Positions 17,088 to 26,147 of a DNA stretch of 64,000 nucleotides are shown here, piece by piece (the stretch's first letter is position 1; each line of letters starts with the position of its first letter). The stretch is from Mangrovicoccus sp049603835. Its GTDB lineage: Bacteria > Pseudomonadota > Alphaproteobacteria > Rhodobacterales > Rhodobacteraceae. The position numbers were made by a program, and so were the translations under genes. Location: NCBI GenBank assembly GCA_049603835.1, contig JBMYSZ010000001.1, positions 344,423-408,422 of the forward strand. Direction: 5' to 3'. A model generated the notes under the pieces. The model saw nothing but the letters and a program-made list of their open reading frames with translations, ran no database searches and had not been told where the DNA came from.

Positions 17088-19283
17088 ATGACCACAGCCG
17101 ATTTGTTCAATGATGATGCGCTTGTCTCTGTTTTGACAACAGAACCGATCGACCGCTGTCTCGACTATAAAGCACCAGCAGAGATCTGCCCAATGGGGAG
17201 TTTCGTTGAGGTGCCTTTGGGGCCGCGCAAGGTGCTGGGTGTAGTTTGGGGGCCCGGCCTGGGAAATTATGACGCGACGAAACTTAAGACTGTTTCAAAA
17301 GTTTTGGATCTGCCGCCCATGCGCGAGGAGATGCAGAGCTTTCTGATTCGCGCGGCTGAGTACACGCTTACCCCATGGTCGGCCATGTTGCGTTTGGCGA
17401 CCCGCGCGCCTGGTTTAGGGGATCCGCCGGCCATGCGGCTGCTCTATCAGCGCGGCGATCAGGATCCATCGCGGATGACGGAGGCGCGAGCGCGGGTGCT
17501 GGATGTGCTTGACAGTTTGGATGGGGCGGGACTGACCCTTTCGGAATTAGCACAGGCAGCGGGCACCAGTAGTTCGGTCGTCAAAGGGCTGGTCACCCAA
17601 GGCGCGGTGGTGGAATTGCCCACGCCGCGTGACACAGCTTATCCCTGGCTTGATCCTCAGAGGCCGGGCAAGGCTCTGACCGATAGCCAGGCGGAAGCGG
17701 CGGCGCAGCTGCGCGAGGGGATCGAGGCCCGGCGCTATGGGACAACATTACTGCAGGGCGTGACAGGTTCGGGGAAAACCGAAGTCTATCTAGAGGCGGT
17801 CGCCGCGTGTTTGCAGGCGGGGCGGCAGGCTTTGGTGCTTTTGCCGGAAATCGCCTTGACCGCAGAGTTTCTGACCCGTGTCGAAGAACGTTTCGGCGCG
17901 CGGCCTGCGGAATGGCATCATGGCATTACTCAGGTGGAGCGGCGGCGCTGTTGGCGCATGGTGGCCGAAGGCAAAGCTCAGCTGGTGATTGGCGCGCGAT
18001 CCTCTTTGTTCCTGCCATTTCAGGATTTGGGCCTGATCGTCATCGATGAGGAACATGACACCTCCTATAAACAGGAAGAGGGCGTTTTGTATTCCGCCCG
18101 CGATATGGGGGTGCTGCGGGCTTCGGGATGCAATGCTCAGGTCGTGCTGGCTTCGGCGACGCCCTCGCTGGAAACCTGGGTCAATGCGCAAAACGGCAAA
18201 TATCAACGCCTGCGTCTGACATCGCGCTTTGGCACAGCACAGCTACCGCAAATGGCGGCTTTGGATCTTCGCCAGGCGCGGCTACCATCGGGGCGTTGGA
18301 TCAGCCCGGATCTGGCCGGGGCGGTGCGTGGCGCGCTGGAGCGCGAAGAACAGGCTTTGCTGTTTCTCAATCGACGGGGCTATGCGCCGGTGACGGTCTG
18401 CCGGGACTGCGGCGAACAGATCGGCTGTCACCAATGTGATGCGCGGATGGTCGAGCATCGGTTCCAAAACCGGCTTATCTGCCATCAATGCGGCGAGAGC
18501 ATCCCAACACCGAAGATCTGCCCTAGCTGTGGCGCGGCTGATAGCCTGGCCGCCATTGGCCCAGGGGTAGAGCGTTTGGCCGAAGAAGCGGCCGAGCTTT
18601 TCCCGGATGCCCGGCGCGCAGTGCTGTCTTCGGATCTGTTTGGCTCCGCCCGCGAATTGAAAGCCCAGATCGAAGAGATTGCCAATGGCGGCGCGGATCT
18701 GATCATCGGCACGCAGCTAGTGGCCAAAGGCCATAATTTCCCGAAACTCACTTTGGTCGGGGTGATCGATGCGGATTTGGGGCTGCAGGGCACGGATCTA
18801 CGGGCGGCAGAGCGGACTTTTCAGCTGATGCGGCAAGTGGCGGGCCGGGCCGGGCGCGCCGATAAGCCGGGCCGCGCCCTGCTACAGACCCATCAACCGG
18901 ACCATCCGGTGATCCGCGCGATTTTGTCGGGGGAGGAAGAATCCTTTTGGCAAGCCGAGGCGGCGGAGCGTCAAGCGCTTGGCATGCCGCCTTTTGGCCG
19001 AATGGCGGGGATTGTTTTATCGGGCGTGGATGTGGCGCAGGTTTTTGACTTGGGCAATGCCTTGGCTCGCCAGCCCGAGCCTCTCACGCAAATCGGCGCC
19101 CAAGTCTTCGGCCCGGCTCCGGCGCCAATTTCGCGGGTGCGTGGGCGTCATCGGGTGAGGTTGCTGGTCAAAGCGGAACGCTCGGCACCGCTCCAAGCCG
19201 CACTGCGCCAATGGGTTGGGCAATTCAAATGGCCAAGCGCGGTAAGGCTGGCCATCGATATCGATCCGCAAAGCTTTTTGTGA
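17088..19283 (+). CDS. priA: Primosomal protein N' (replication restart helicase PriA)
   Basis: A 731-residue PriA. The N-terminal 3'-end-binding domain (about residues 1-105) is followed by a superfamily 2 helicase core with Walker A GVTGSGKTEV (GSGKT at 227-231) and the DEEH box at about 320-323. A two-zinc cysteine cluster comes next (CRDCGEQIGCHQC, then CHQCGESI and CPSCGAAD). It restarts stalled replication forks. The ATG at 17088 fits family starts (MTTADLF); an upstream TTG at 17013 would add 25 unrelated residues. It is divergent from the RTX gene. Confidence 0.96.
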   Translation: MTTADLFNDDALVSVLTTEPIDRCLDYKAPAEICPMGSFVEVPLGPRKVLGVVWGPGLGNYDATKLKTVSKVLDLPPMREEMQSFLIRAAEYTLTPWSAMLRLATRAPGLGDPPAMRLLYQRGDQDPSRMTEARARVLDVLDSLDGAGLTLSELAQAAGTSSSVVKGLVTQGAVVELPTPRDTAYPWLDPQRPGKALTDSQAEAAAQLREGIEARRYGTTLLQGVTGSGKTEVYLEAVAACLQAGRQALVLLPEIALTAEFLTRVEERFGARPAEWHHGITQVERRRCWRMVAEGKAQLVIGARSSLFLPFQDLGLIVIDEEHDTSYKQEEGVLYSARDMGVLRASGCNAQVVLASATPSLETWVNAQNGKYQRLRLTSRFGTAQLPQMAALDLRQARLPSGRWISPDLAGAVRGALEREEQALLFLNRRGYAPVTVCRDCGEQIGCHQCDARMVEHRFQNRLICHQCGESIPTPKICPSCGAADSLAAIGPGVERLAEEAAELFPDARRAVLSSDLFGSARELKAQIEEIANGGADLIIGTQLVAKGHNFPKLTLVGVIDADLGLQGTDLRAAERTFQLMRQVAGRAGRADKPGRALLQTHQPDHPVIRAILSGEEESFWQAEAAERQALGMPPFGRMAGIVLSGVDVAQVFDLGNALARQPEPLTQIGAQVFGPAPAPISRVRGRHRVRLLVKAERSAPLQAALRQWVGQFKWPSAVRLAIDIDPQSFL

Positions 19284-19344
19284 ATTCTGTCTTAGAGCGG
19301 CGTCTGAGTGAGGTCATGCCAGGGAAATAAGAGGGAAACAGGCG

Positions 19345-19370
19345 GGGCAGGTTGGGTGAAAAACCTGCCC
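19345..19370 (+). terminator. Probable priA terminator hairpin
   Basis: GGGCAGGTT pairs perfectly with AACCTGCCC around an eight-base loop, 61 bases past the priA stop. The downstream sequence GCAGTTTCTT is only weakly T-rich, so it may be an imperfect intrinsic terminator. Confidence 0.5.
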
Positions 19371-19555
19371 GCAGTTTCTTGCGTGATGATCCTCCCTGAC
19401 CGTTCTTTCCAGTTTGGTGTTGTCACTCCACCTCGCTGGCGCGGCCTCGCATTCGCCATCACTCAAGTCCCGCTGCTACCAAGGGCCACTAGGCGCTTAT
19501 GGCCCCCTTAACCACACGGGTTACTACATTAGTATTAGTTTGATAGGTTAAGACT

Positions 19556-19569
19556 TTGCGTTAGATCAA
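19556..19569 (+). promoter_or_regulatory. Possible FNR/FnrL-like site
   Basis: TTGCGTTAGATCAA resembles the FNR consensus TTGAT-N4-ATCAA with a perfect right half and a TTG-only left half. It lies 74 bases before the MFS transporter start in an AT-rich region. Motif-only evidence. Confidence 0.2.
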
Positions 19570-19643
19570 TAATAGAATGCGAATTTGTCCATTTTTTCAA
19601 AGATCACTATTCCAAACTGGAAATTTGTCGTAAGGGCCGATCT

Positions 19644-20891
19644 ATGGCGTTTCGTTTTCCAATCTTTCCGCTTAGCGCGGCGCGTGATTTGCCGGTTTGG
19701 CGCCGTCCAGTCACCTTGCTCATCCTCATGTCCGTGGCGATGCCTTTGGCCTTTGCCACTTGGAATGCATTGCTGAATAATTTCGTCATTGAAGTGGCGA
19801 AATTTGACGGGGTGGCCATTGGCTGGCTGCATACGGTACGCGAAATCCCCGGGTTTCTGGCGATTGGGGTGATCGCCTTGATCATGGTGATCCGCGAACA
19901 AGTGCTGGGAATAGTCTCGCTGATCCTCTTGGGCGTCGCCACGGCGGTGACGGCCTATTTCCCCAGCCTGGGCGGGATTTTGACCGTCACGATGCTAAGC
20001 TCAATCGGGTTTCACTATTTTGAGACGGTCAATCAATCGCTGCAGCTTCAATGGCTCAGCAAAGACCAAGCGCCGAAAGTGCTGGGCTGGCTGGTGGCCT
20101 TTGGCTCTGCCGCGTCGCTTGTGTCTTATGGGCTTTTGGTGGTCACTTGGAAGAGCTTCGATCTGGATTACGCCACCGTCTATTTGCTGGCGGGCGGCAG
20201 TTGTACCTTGATCGCGCTGTTTTGCCTGTTTGCCTATCCGCAATTCGAAGCGCCCCATCCCCAGGTAAAGAAATTCGTTCTGCGCAAACGCTATTGGCTC
20301 TATTACGCGCTGCAATTCATGTCTGGCGCGCGGCGGCAGATCTTTGTGGTCTTTGCCGCCTTTATGATGGTGGAGCGCTTCGGTTTCGAAGTGCATGAGG
20401 TCACCGCGCTATTTCTGATCAATTTCATCGCCAATATGCTTTTCGCGCCTTTGATGGGGCAGGCGGTGGCACGGTTTGGTGAACGCAATGCGCTTGCCTT
20501 TGAATATGCTGGGCTGATCTTGGTGTTCCTGGCCTATGGCGGGATCTATTATTTCGGGTGGGGCGTGCTGCTGGCCTCGGCGCTTTATGTGATCGATCAT
20601 TTGTTCTTTGCCCTAGCTTTCGCCATTAAAACCTATTTCCAAAAGATCGCCGATCCCGGTGACATTGCCCCCACAGCGGCAGTGGCCTTTACGATCAACC
20701 ATATCGCAGCGGTATTTTTGCCGGCGCTATTGGGCTATCTTTGGGTTGTCTCGCCGGGCGGTGTTTTTGCCTTGGCGGCCACGATGGCGGCGGCGTCTTT
20801 GGGGCTGGCCCTGCTTATCCCGCGTCATCCAGAGCCTGGGGCGGAAACTATGCTGCAATTTTGGCGTTCTAATCCTAATCCGGCGGAGTAA
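19644..20891 (+). CDS. MFS family transporter
   Basis: A 415-residue integral membrane protein with about 12 hydrophobic spans and the general major facilitator pattern: two six-span halves joined by a polar loop near residues 195-220. No substrate-specific motif was recognised, so the cargo is unknown. ATG start preceded by TAAGGGCC. It is followed after 67 bases by msrA and may share its own promoter region, which includes an FNR-like motif. Confidence 0.8.
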   Translation: MAFRFPIFPLSAARDLPVWRRPVTLLILMSVAMPLAFATWNALLNNFVIEVAKFDGVAIGWLHTVREIPGFLAIGVIALIMVIREQVLGIVSLILLGVATAVTAYFPSLGGILTVTMLSSIGFHYFETVNQSLQLQWLSKDQAPKVLGWLVAFGSAASLVSYGLLVVTWKSFDLDYATVYLLAGGSCTLIALFCLFAYPQFEAPHPQVKKFVLRKRYWLYYALQFMSGARRQIFVVFAAFMMVERFGFEVHEVTALFLINFIANMLFAPLMGQAVARFGERNALAFEYAGLILVFLAYGGIYYFGWGVLLASALYVIDHLFFALAFAIKTYFQKIADPGDIAPTAAVAFTINHIAAVFLPALLGYLWVVSPGGVFALAATMAAASLGLALLIPRHPEPGAETMLQFWRSNPNPAE

Positions 20892-20958
20892 CATAAGCGC
20901 TTCATCGCATTCTGGCCAATGACGCCTATATTAGCGCAAAGCGACTGCGGAGGCTGCG

Positions 20959-21615
20959 ATGTTCATCAAAACCAAAAAGACCCAAATGGTCAGCGCGGCA
21001 GAGGCCTTGCCCGGACGCGCTCAACCGATCCCAACCGCCTATAGCCATTTCGTTTTTGATCGCCCTTTGAAAGCCCCAATCCCCGAAGGCTTTGCCGAGG
21101 CGATGTTTGGCATGGGCTGTTTTTGGGGGGTGGAGCGGATGTTCTGGCAACAGCCGGGCATTTGGATGACCATGGTGGGCTATGCGGCGGGGCATACGCC
21201 GAACCCCATATATGAAGAAGTCTGCACCGCGAAAACCGGCCATAATGAAGTGGTGCGGGTGATTTTTGACCCGATGAAAACCAGCTATGAGGCGCTGTTG
21301 AAAGTGTTTTGGGAAGGCCATGACCCAACCCAAGGCATGCGTCAGGGCAATGATTTGGGCACGCAATACCGGTCCGGCATCTACTATTATGATGCTGCGC
21401 AAAAAGAGGCAGCCCTGGCCAGCAAGGCAGCCTATCAATCCCGGCTAAGCGAAAAAGGCTTCGATCCGATCACCACCGAAATTCTGGAGGCGCCGGAATT
21501 TTTCTATGCCGAGGATTACCATCAACAATATCTTGCCAAAAACCCTGCGGGATATTGCGGTATTGGGGGAACTGGCGTCACTTGTCCGATAGGTGTTGGA
21601 CTTTCCGCCGACTAA
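20959..21615 (+). CDS. msrA: Peptide-methionine (S)-S-oxide reductase MsrA
   Basis: A 218-residue MsrA with catalytic C54 in GMGCFWGVER, the EVCTAKTGHNEVVRV and YRSGIYYY blocks, and the HQQYLAKNPAGYCG segment near the C-terminus; resolving cysteines lie in the glycine-rich tail (GYCGIGGTGVTCP). It repairs the S-epimer of oxidised methionine. The ATG start has GGAGG five bases upstream. Confidence 0.97.
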   Translation: MFIKTKKTQMVSAAEALPGRAQPIPTAYSHFVFDRPLKAPIPEGFAEAMFGMGCFWGVERMFWQQPGIWMTMVGYAAGHTPNPIYEEVCTAKTGHNEVVRVIFDPMKTSYEALLKVFWEGHDPTQGMRQGNDLGTQYRSGIYYYDAAQKEAALASKAAYQSRLSEKGFDPITTEILEAPEFFYAEDYHQQYLAKNPAGYCGIGGTGVTCPIGVGLSAD

Positions 21616-21680
21616 GCCGATAATCGATCTTGAGCCCGGTCGCTTGCCGCATTATGGCCAGCGCGCAGGAGAGATTTGCC

Positions 21681-22550
21681 ATGACCACTTGGACCGCCCT
21701 AACCACCCTAGCCAGCCGTCAACAAGCCGAAGCCCTTGGCGAAGCTTTAGAAGAGCTTGACCCGACGCCGACCGGTGTCGGCGTGTTCGAGATCGAGGAT
21801 GGCTCCGGTCTGTGGGAAGTGGGTGTTTATTTCATCGAAGAACCCGATGATGTCGCCTTGGATCTGCTTGCCGCAGCATTCGGGGCGCGGCCCTTTGCGG
21901 TGTCGGAATTACCGGAAACCGATTGGGTGGCCAAAGTTCAGCGGGAATTGGCGCCGGTCGAGGCGGGGCGGTTTTTCCTCTATGGCTCTCATGATGCGGA
22001 TAAAGTGCCCGAAGACCGTATTGCGCTATTGATTGATGCGGCGATGGCATTTGGAACCGGCCATCACGGCACCACCAAAGGTTGCCTAGAGGCGCTAGAC
22101 GCTTTGGCCAATGAAGGTGTGGTTTGCGAAAACACCGCGGATATCGGCTGCGGAACCGCCGTATTGGCTATGGGCGCCGCAAAGCTATGGCCGGGCAAGG
22201 TCCGGGCAGGGGATATCGACCCGGTCGCGGTTGATGTGGCTCATGCGAATTTGGCCGCTAATGATCTGACCGGACGAGTGATCTGTGTCGAAGCGGCGGG
22301 CTTTGGCCATCCGGAGCTTACCTCGGGCGTGCCTTATGATCTGATCTTTGCCAATATCCTAAAGGCCCCCTTGATCGATCTGGCCCCGGAAATTTCGGCT
22401 CACTGCGCCGATGGGGGATTTGTTATCCTTTCCGGCATTCTCAATGAGCAAGCCGCAGAGGTGATCAGCGCTTATGAGGCGGTGAAATTCTCATTGCATC
22501 GCCATTCCGAGCTTGGGGAATGGTCTACCTTGACCATGCGCAAGGCGTAA
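21681..22550 (+). CDS. prmA: Ribosomal protein L11 methyltransferase PrmA
   Basis: A 289-residue class I methyltransferase with the SAM loop ADIGCGTAVLAMGAAKLWPG near residue 150, the AFGTGHHGTTKGCLE segment just before it, and the motif IV-like block LIFANILKAPL; these are PrmA hallmarks. It methylates ribosomal protein L11. The ATG at 21681 has AGGAGAG upstream; the in-frame upstream ATG at 21630 lacks such a site and would add 17 residues. It is convergent with the DUF1127 gene. Confidence 0.93.
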   Translation: MTTWTALTTLASRQQAEALGEALEELDPTPTGVGVFEIEDGSGLWEVGVYFIEEPDDVALDLLAAAFGARPFAVSELPETDWVAKVQRELAPVEAGRFFLYGSHDADKVPEDRIALLIDAAMAFGTGHHGTTKGCLEALDALANEGVVCENTADIGCGTAVLAMGAAKLWPGKVRAGDIDPVAVDVAHANLAANDLTGRVICVEAAGFGHPELTSGVPYDLIFANILKAPLIDLAPEISAHCADGGFVILSGILNEQAAEVISAYEAVKFSLHRHSELGEWSTLTMRKA

Positions 22551-22573
22551 TTTCCCCGCCACTCGCTTAATAC

Positions 22574-22598
22574 AAAAAGCCGCCCGGATGGGGCGGCT
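22574..22598 (-). terminator. Intrinsic terminator of the DUF1127 gene
   Basis: On the minus strand AGCCGCCC and GGGCGGCT form a perfect eight-pair stem with a five-base loop, followed by five T. It lies between convergent prmA and the DUF1127 gene; the U-run is only on the minus strand. Confidence 0.8.
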
Positions 22599-22636
22599 CA
22601 AAGCTTGCTACTTGCTATCGCGGTTCGCGTAGCGCT

Positions 22637-22837
22637 TCAGCGAATGAAATTCCCGGAAATCACGTCAGAGCGGCTCAGGCCCAGATCGGACAGGTCGCGG
22701 TCGCTCAGGGCCAGCAATTCACGCTTGGTTTCCTGCAAAGCTTGACGCGCAGCCCAAGCGTCTTTGATCTCAGCGATAAAGTGACGGCCATTGAACAGGC
22801 GCGCAAACGGGGCGGCATTGGTTGCATAAACAGCCAT
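22637..22837 (-). CDS. Small DUF1127 protein
   Basis: A 66-residue basic protein whose C-terminal half carries the DUF1127 core (RELLALSDRDLSDLGLSRSD). DUF1127 proteins are common in alphaproteobacteria; some act in RNA turnover or phosphate and carbon metabolism, but the role here is unknown. The ATG at 22837 has GGAGAG nearby, so the longer upstream frame was rejected. A clean terminator follows. The short, monocistronic layout suggests strong, regulated expression. Confidence 0.82.
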   Translation of the reverse strand: MAVYATNAAPFARLFNGRHFIAEIKDAWAARQALQETKRELLALSDRDLSDLGLSRSDVISGNFIR

Positions 22838-23157
22838 TGGTACTCTCCATAGATATGAGATTTTGGGGAAGCGCAGGTCTTGCCTGTCTTGAGCCCTAGA
22901 TAGCCATGACGAAGTTTGGCGACAACTCGCATAAGCTGCATAACCCCTATGCATTTTCTGCAACTGCATAATGCCTAAGATAATGAAAATAAAAGGTTAA
23001 TACTGATGTTGAGCCATGCAGGAATTTCCGTGTAAGTCCGTGATATCGCTAACATTCTGCACTGCAGAAATGGCGTGAATTGCAAAAGACTTTGCGGATG
23101 TTCCCGCTTCGTGCTAAGAGCAGTGGTTAATAAGACCATAAGCGAGCAGAGCAAAAT
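22838..23157. other. Divergent promoter region between the DUF1127 gene and ruvC
   Basis: This 320-base stretch carries no credible gene. It holds several TGCAT repeats around 22936-22972 (CTGCATAA occurs twice about 28 bases apart) on the DUF1127 side, and a perfect 7-1-7 palindrome at 23055-23069 on the ruvC side. Promoters for both divergent genes must lie here, but I could not assign boxes. Confidence 0.5.
23055..23069. promoter_or_regulatory. Perfect 15-base palindrome (CTGC-N3-GCAG class)
   Basis: TTCTGCACTGCAGAA is a perfect 7-1-7 palindrome located 89 bases before ruvC. Its core CTGCACTGCAG fits CTGC-N3-GCAG, the reported target of the polyhydroxyalkanoate regulator PhaR in Rhodobacter and Paracoccus. 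A 13-base identical copy of the right part occurs at 591-603 in the nitrate leader region. The bound factor is unknown. Confidence 0.4.
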
Positions 23158-23664
23158 ATGCGGGTGATCGGCATTGATCCGGGGCTTCGGATGACCGGCT
23201 GGGGTATCATCGATTCTGATGGGACGCGGCAAAGGCATATTGCTCATGGGGTTTGCCGCTCGGGCGAGGGCGATTTAGCGCCAAGGCTGAAGCGGCTCTT
23301 TGGGGAACTGCAAGCCGTCATCGCAGAATATCAGCCCAATGCGGCAGCTGTGGAATCCACCTTTGTGAACAAAGATGCAGTGGGCACCCTGAAACTGGGG
23401 CAAGCCCGTGGTGTGGTTTTGCTGGCCGCGTCTTTGGCAGAGCTTGAGGTTGGGGAATATGCGCCCAATGCGGTGAAAAAGGCGGTGGTTGGCGTTGGGC
23501 ATGCGGATAAGCGGCAGATCCAACATATGATCCGGCTGCAATTTCCGGGTATTGAACTTAGCGGCCCGGATGCGGCAGATGCTTTGGCGATTGGGCTATG
23601 CCATTTATGGCATCTGCAATCGGGTCAGCGTTTGGCCAAAGCTGTGATGAGGGCAAAGGGATGA
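23158..23664 (+). CDS. ruvC: Crossover junction endodeoxyribonuclease RuvC
   Basis: A 168-residue RuvC of normal size. Acidic active-site residues are visible: D7 (VIGIDPGLRMTGWG), E66 (AAVESTFVNKDA) and the C-terminal pair in GPDAADALAIGLCH. It resolves Holliday junctions together with RuvAB. ruvA starts inside its stop codon (ATGA), and ruvB follows, giving the usual ruvC-ruvA-ruvB order. Confidence 0.97.
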   Translation: MRVIGIDPGLRMTGWGIIDSDGTRQRHIAHGVCRSGEGDLAPRLKRLFGELQAVIAEYQPNAAAVESTFVNKDAVGTLKLGQARGVVLLAASLAELEVGEYAPNAVKKAVVGVGHADKRQIQHMIRLQFPGIELSGPDAADALAIGLCHLWHLQSGQRLAKAVMRAKG

Positions 23665-24338
23665 TTGGGCGACTACAGGGGCGGATAGGCTATAAGGCCT
23701 CTGATCATCTTTTGCTGGATGTGAATGGCGTTGGCTATTTGGTCTATTGCGCGGAGCGAACTCTGATGAGTTTGCCCGGGCCTGGCGAGCCCGTATCGCT
23801 TTATACCGATCTATTGGTGCGTGAAGATCTGTTGCAGCTTTTCGGCTTTAGCTCGCTGGCGGAAAAGGAATGGTATCGGCTATTGCTGACGGTGCAGGGG
23901 GTGGGCTCTAAAGCGTCGCTGGCGATCTTGGGGATCCTTGGCCCCGAAGGCGTGGGGCGGGCCATTGCGCTTGGCGATAGTGCGGCGGTGCGTGCGGCGC
24001 CTGGGGTTGGGCCGAAACTGGCTTTGCGGGTGATCAATGAATTGAAGGACAAAGCACCGGCTTTGATGGCGGCTGCGGTTCCGGTAGAGGCTTTAGCCCC
24101 CCAGCCGAGCGAAGTGGTGGAGGCAGGTCCAGCCATTTCGCCCAGCCCGGCGCCAGCGGCCAGCCCTGCTGTTGCGGCGCCGTCCCATGATGCCGAAGCG
24201 CTCTCGGCCCTCGCGAATTTGGGCTATAGTCCCAGCGATGCGGCCCGCGCTGTGGCCGAAGCGGGGCAAGCCACACCAGAGGCTAGCACCGCCGATCTAA
24301 TCCGCGCGGCATTGCGGCTTTTAGCACCAAAGGTCTAA
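23661..24338 (+). CDS. ruvA: Holliday junction branch migration protein RuvA
   Basis: A 225-residue RuvA: N-terminal OB-fold (MIGRLQGRIGYKASDHLLLD), helix-hairpin-helix domain (LTVQGVGSKASLAILGIL and APGVGPKLALRVINELKD), an Ala/Pro-rich linker at about residues 135-175, and domain III at the C-terminus (ALANLGYSPSDAARAV). It binds four-way junctions and loads RuvB. The ATG at 23661 overlaps the ruvC stop. Confidence 0.96.
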   Translation: MIGRLQGRIGYKASDHLLLDVNGVGYLVYCAERTLMSLPGPGEPVSLYTDLLVREDLLQLFGFSSLAEKEWYRLLLTVQGVGSKASLAILGILGPEGVGRAIALGDSAAVRAAPGVGPKLALRVINELKDKAPALMAAAVPVEALAPQPSEVVEAGPAISPSPAPAASPAVAAPSHDAEALSALANLGYSPSDAARAVAEAGQATPEASTADLIRAALRLLAPKV

Positions 24339-24341
24339 GCG

Positions 24342-25379
24342 ATGATGGACCCCGCCAGCCCCGATCCCAATTTGCGCCCCGAAGCTTTGCCCGAAGACCG
24401 CGATAAGGCGCTGCGCCCGCGTGAGCTGGGCTCGTTCATCGGTCAGGCAGAGGCGCGGGCAAATTTGGCGGTGTTCATCGCCTCGGCGCGAAAACGCGGT
24501 GAAGCTATGGATCACACCTTGTTTCATGGACCCCCAGGGCTGGGCAAAACGACGCTTGCGCAGATCGTGGCCAATGAGCTGGGGGTTGGGTTTCGCATGA
24601 CCTCGGGGCCGGTACTGGCCAAAGCCGGGGATTTGGCGGCGATCCTGACCAATCTTGAGGCACGTGATGTGCTGTTCATCGACGAGATCCACCGCCTTAA
24701 TCCCGTGGTGGAAGAGGTGCTTTATCCCGCGATGGAAGATTACGAGCTGGATCTGGTTATCGGCGAAGGCCCGGCTGCCCGAACCGTTCGGATAGAGTTG
24801 CAGCCCTTCACCTTGATCGGCGCGACGACACGGTTGGGGCTTTTGACCACCCCGTTGCGGGACCGGTTCGGTATCCCGCTGCGGTTGGAATTTTACACGG
24901 TCAAAGAGCTGCATGACATTGTCACCCGTGGCGCGCGCATGTTGGGGGTGCCTGCAGAACCTGACGGCGCCTTAGAGATTGCGCGGCGCGCCCGCGGGAC
25001 GCCTCGGATCGCTGGGCGTCTTCTGCGACGGATGGTGGATTTCGCCCTGATCGAAGGGGATGGCCGCCTGACCCAGGACTTAGCAAGCCGTAGTCTCACC
25101 CGGCTTGGGGTGGATGAGCTGGGGCTTGATGGCGCGGATCGGCGCTATTTGCGGCTATTGGCAGAGTCTTATGGCGGTGGTCCCGTGGGGATTGATACGA
25201 TCGCCGCCGCGCTGTCGGAAAGCCGCGATGCGTTAGAAGAAGTGGTGGAGCCCTATTTGCTGCAGCAAGGTTTGATCCAGCGTACCCCAAGGGGGCGGAT
25301 ATTGGCGCAACGGGCCTGGCAACATTTGGGACTAACGGCGCCGAAAGCCCCGGACCAAGGTAGGCTATTCGAAGATTAG
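24342..25379 (+). CDS. ruvB: Holliday junction branch migration helicase RuvB
   Basis: A 345-residue AAA+ motor with Walker A GPPGLGKTTLAQ, Walker B VLFIDEIHRL, sensor/arginine-finger region (TLIGATTRLGLL) and the C-terminal winged helix (YLLQQGLIQRTPRGR). It drives branch migration. It starts three bases after ruvA ends; ATG codons at 24342 and 24345 are equivalent. Confidence 0.98.
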   Translation: MMDPASPDPNLRPEALPEDRDKALRPRELGSFIGQAEARANLAVFIASARKRGEAMDHTLFHGPPGLGKTTLAQIVANELGVGFRMTSGPVLAKAGDLAAILTNLEARDVLFIDEIHRLNPVVEEVLYPAMEDYELDLVIGEGPAARTVRIELQPFTLIGATTRLGLLTTPLRDRFGIPLRLEFYTVKELHDIVTRGARMLGVPAEPDGALEIARRARGTPRIAGRLLRRMVDFALIEGDGRLTQDLASRSLTRLGVDELGLDGADRRYLRLLAESYGGGPVGIDTIAAALSESRDALEEVVEPYLLQQGLIQRTPRGRILAQRAWQHLGLTAPKAPDQGRLFED

Positions 25380-25493
25380 CCCCGGTGGGCAGGCGGTCAG
25401 GCCGCAGCATTGCACCCAGACTGCCCGATCGGGCGCGCAATTTCTGCGGTATAACCGCTTGCATCCCGTTGCGCGGCAAGGCACCAGACGGCC

Positions 25494-26129
25494 ATGACCC
25501 CTGAAGATATCGAAACCCTATTCACGCGTTCTAACGGCGACTTTCTTTTTGCTCGATGGGGGCGACCACTCGCGCCGATTGTGTTTGGCGTCCAGGATCA
25601 GACCCTGTCGACCGTCAAGGGTGCCCTAGAGGCAGTGGCGCAGCTCGCAGGCCTAGAGGTCGCCGAAACCGATCCCGAGCTTGGCGCTAATCTCATGGTG
25701 TTTTTCTTCCGCGATTGGCAAGAATTGCTGGGCGTTCCGGATCTTGATCGGTTGATCCCGGATCTCGCGCCTCTGGTGGCCCGATTGACCGAGCAAAACG
25801 CCAATCAATACCGCATATTCCGCTTTGACCCTGACGGCGCTATTCGCGCTTGTTTCGTGTTTTTGCGCATGGATGCGGCGCTGGCAAAAGTCCCAGCCGA
25901 TCAATTGGCGCTTGGCCAAATGGTGCAGTCAATCTTGCTATGGTCGGACACTGCCTTTCGCGATCAAAGCCCGCTGGCGCGTTTGCCCGAGAATGGCGAA
26001 GTGGTCTTGCGCCCAGAAATCAGCGAATTGATCCGAATTTCTTATGATCCTGTTTTACCTTCCGTGGCAAAAGATAGATCCCATGCCTTGCGCTTGTTTG
26101 CGCGATTAGGCATTCTCAAATCCGAATAG
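25494..26129 (+). CDS. Conserved protein of unknown function
   Basis: A 211-residue soluble protein without a signal peptide or membrane span. I recognise no domain; the most distinctive segments are FARWGRPLAPIVFGVQDQTL and YRIFRFDPDGAIRACFVFLR. It lies between ruvB (114-base gap) and ybgC (18-base gap), so it may be transcribed with the ybgC-tol genes. Composition matches neighbours, so it is probably native rather than acquired. ATG start in GGCCATGACC; no strong ribosome-binding site. Confidence 0.75.
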   Translation: MTPEDIETLFTRSNGDFLFARWGRPLAPIVFGVQDQTLSTVKGALEAVAQLAGLEVAETDPELGANLMVFFFRDWQELLGVPDLDRLIPDLAPLVARLTEQNANQYRIFRFDPDGAIRACFVFLRMDAALAKVPADQLALGQMVQSILLWSDTAFRDQSPLARLPENGEVVLRPEISELIRISYDPVLPSVAKDRSHALRLFARLGILKSE

Positions 26130-26147
26130 ATCAATAAATGGTGCATT

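Larger units (their letters stand above)
19284..19643. other. Gene-free stretch between priA and the MFS gene
   Basis: This 360-base stretch holds a hairpin downstream of priA (19345-19370), then sequence without a credible coding frame, then an AT-rich segment at about 19510-19620 that probably contains the promoter of the downstream transporter, including an FNR-like motif at 19556. Nothing else was recognised. Confidence 0.6.
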
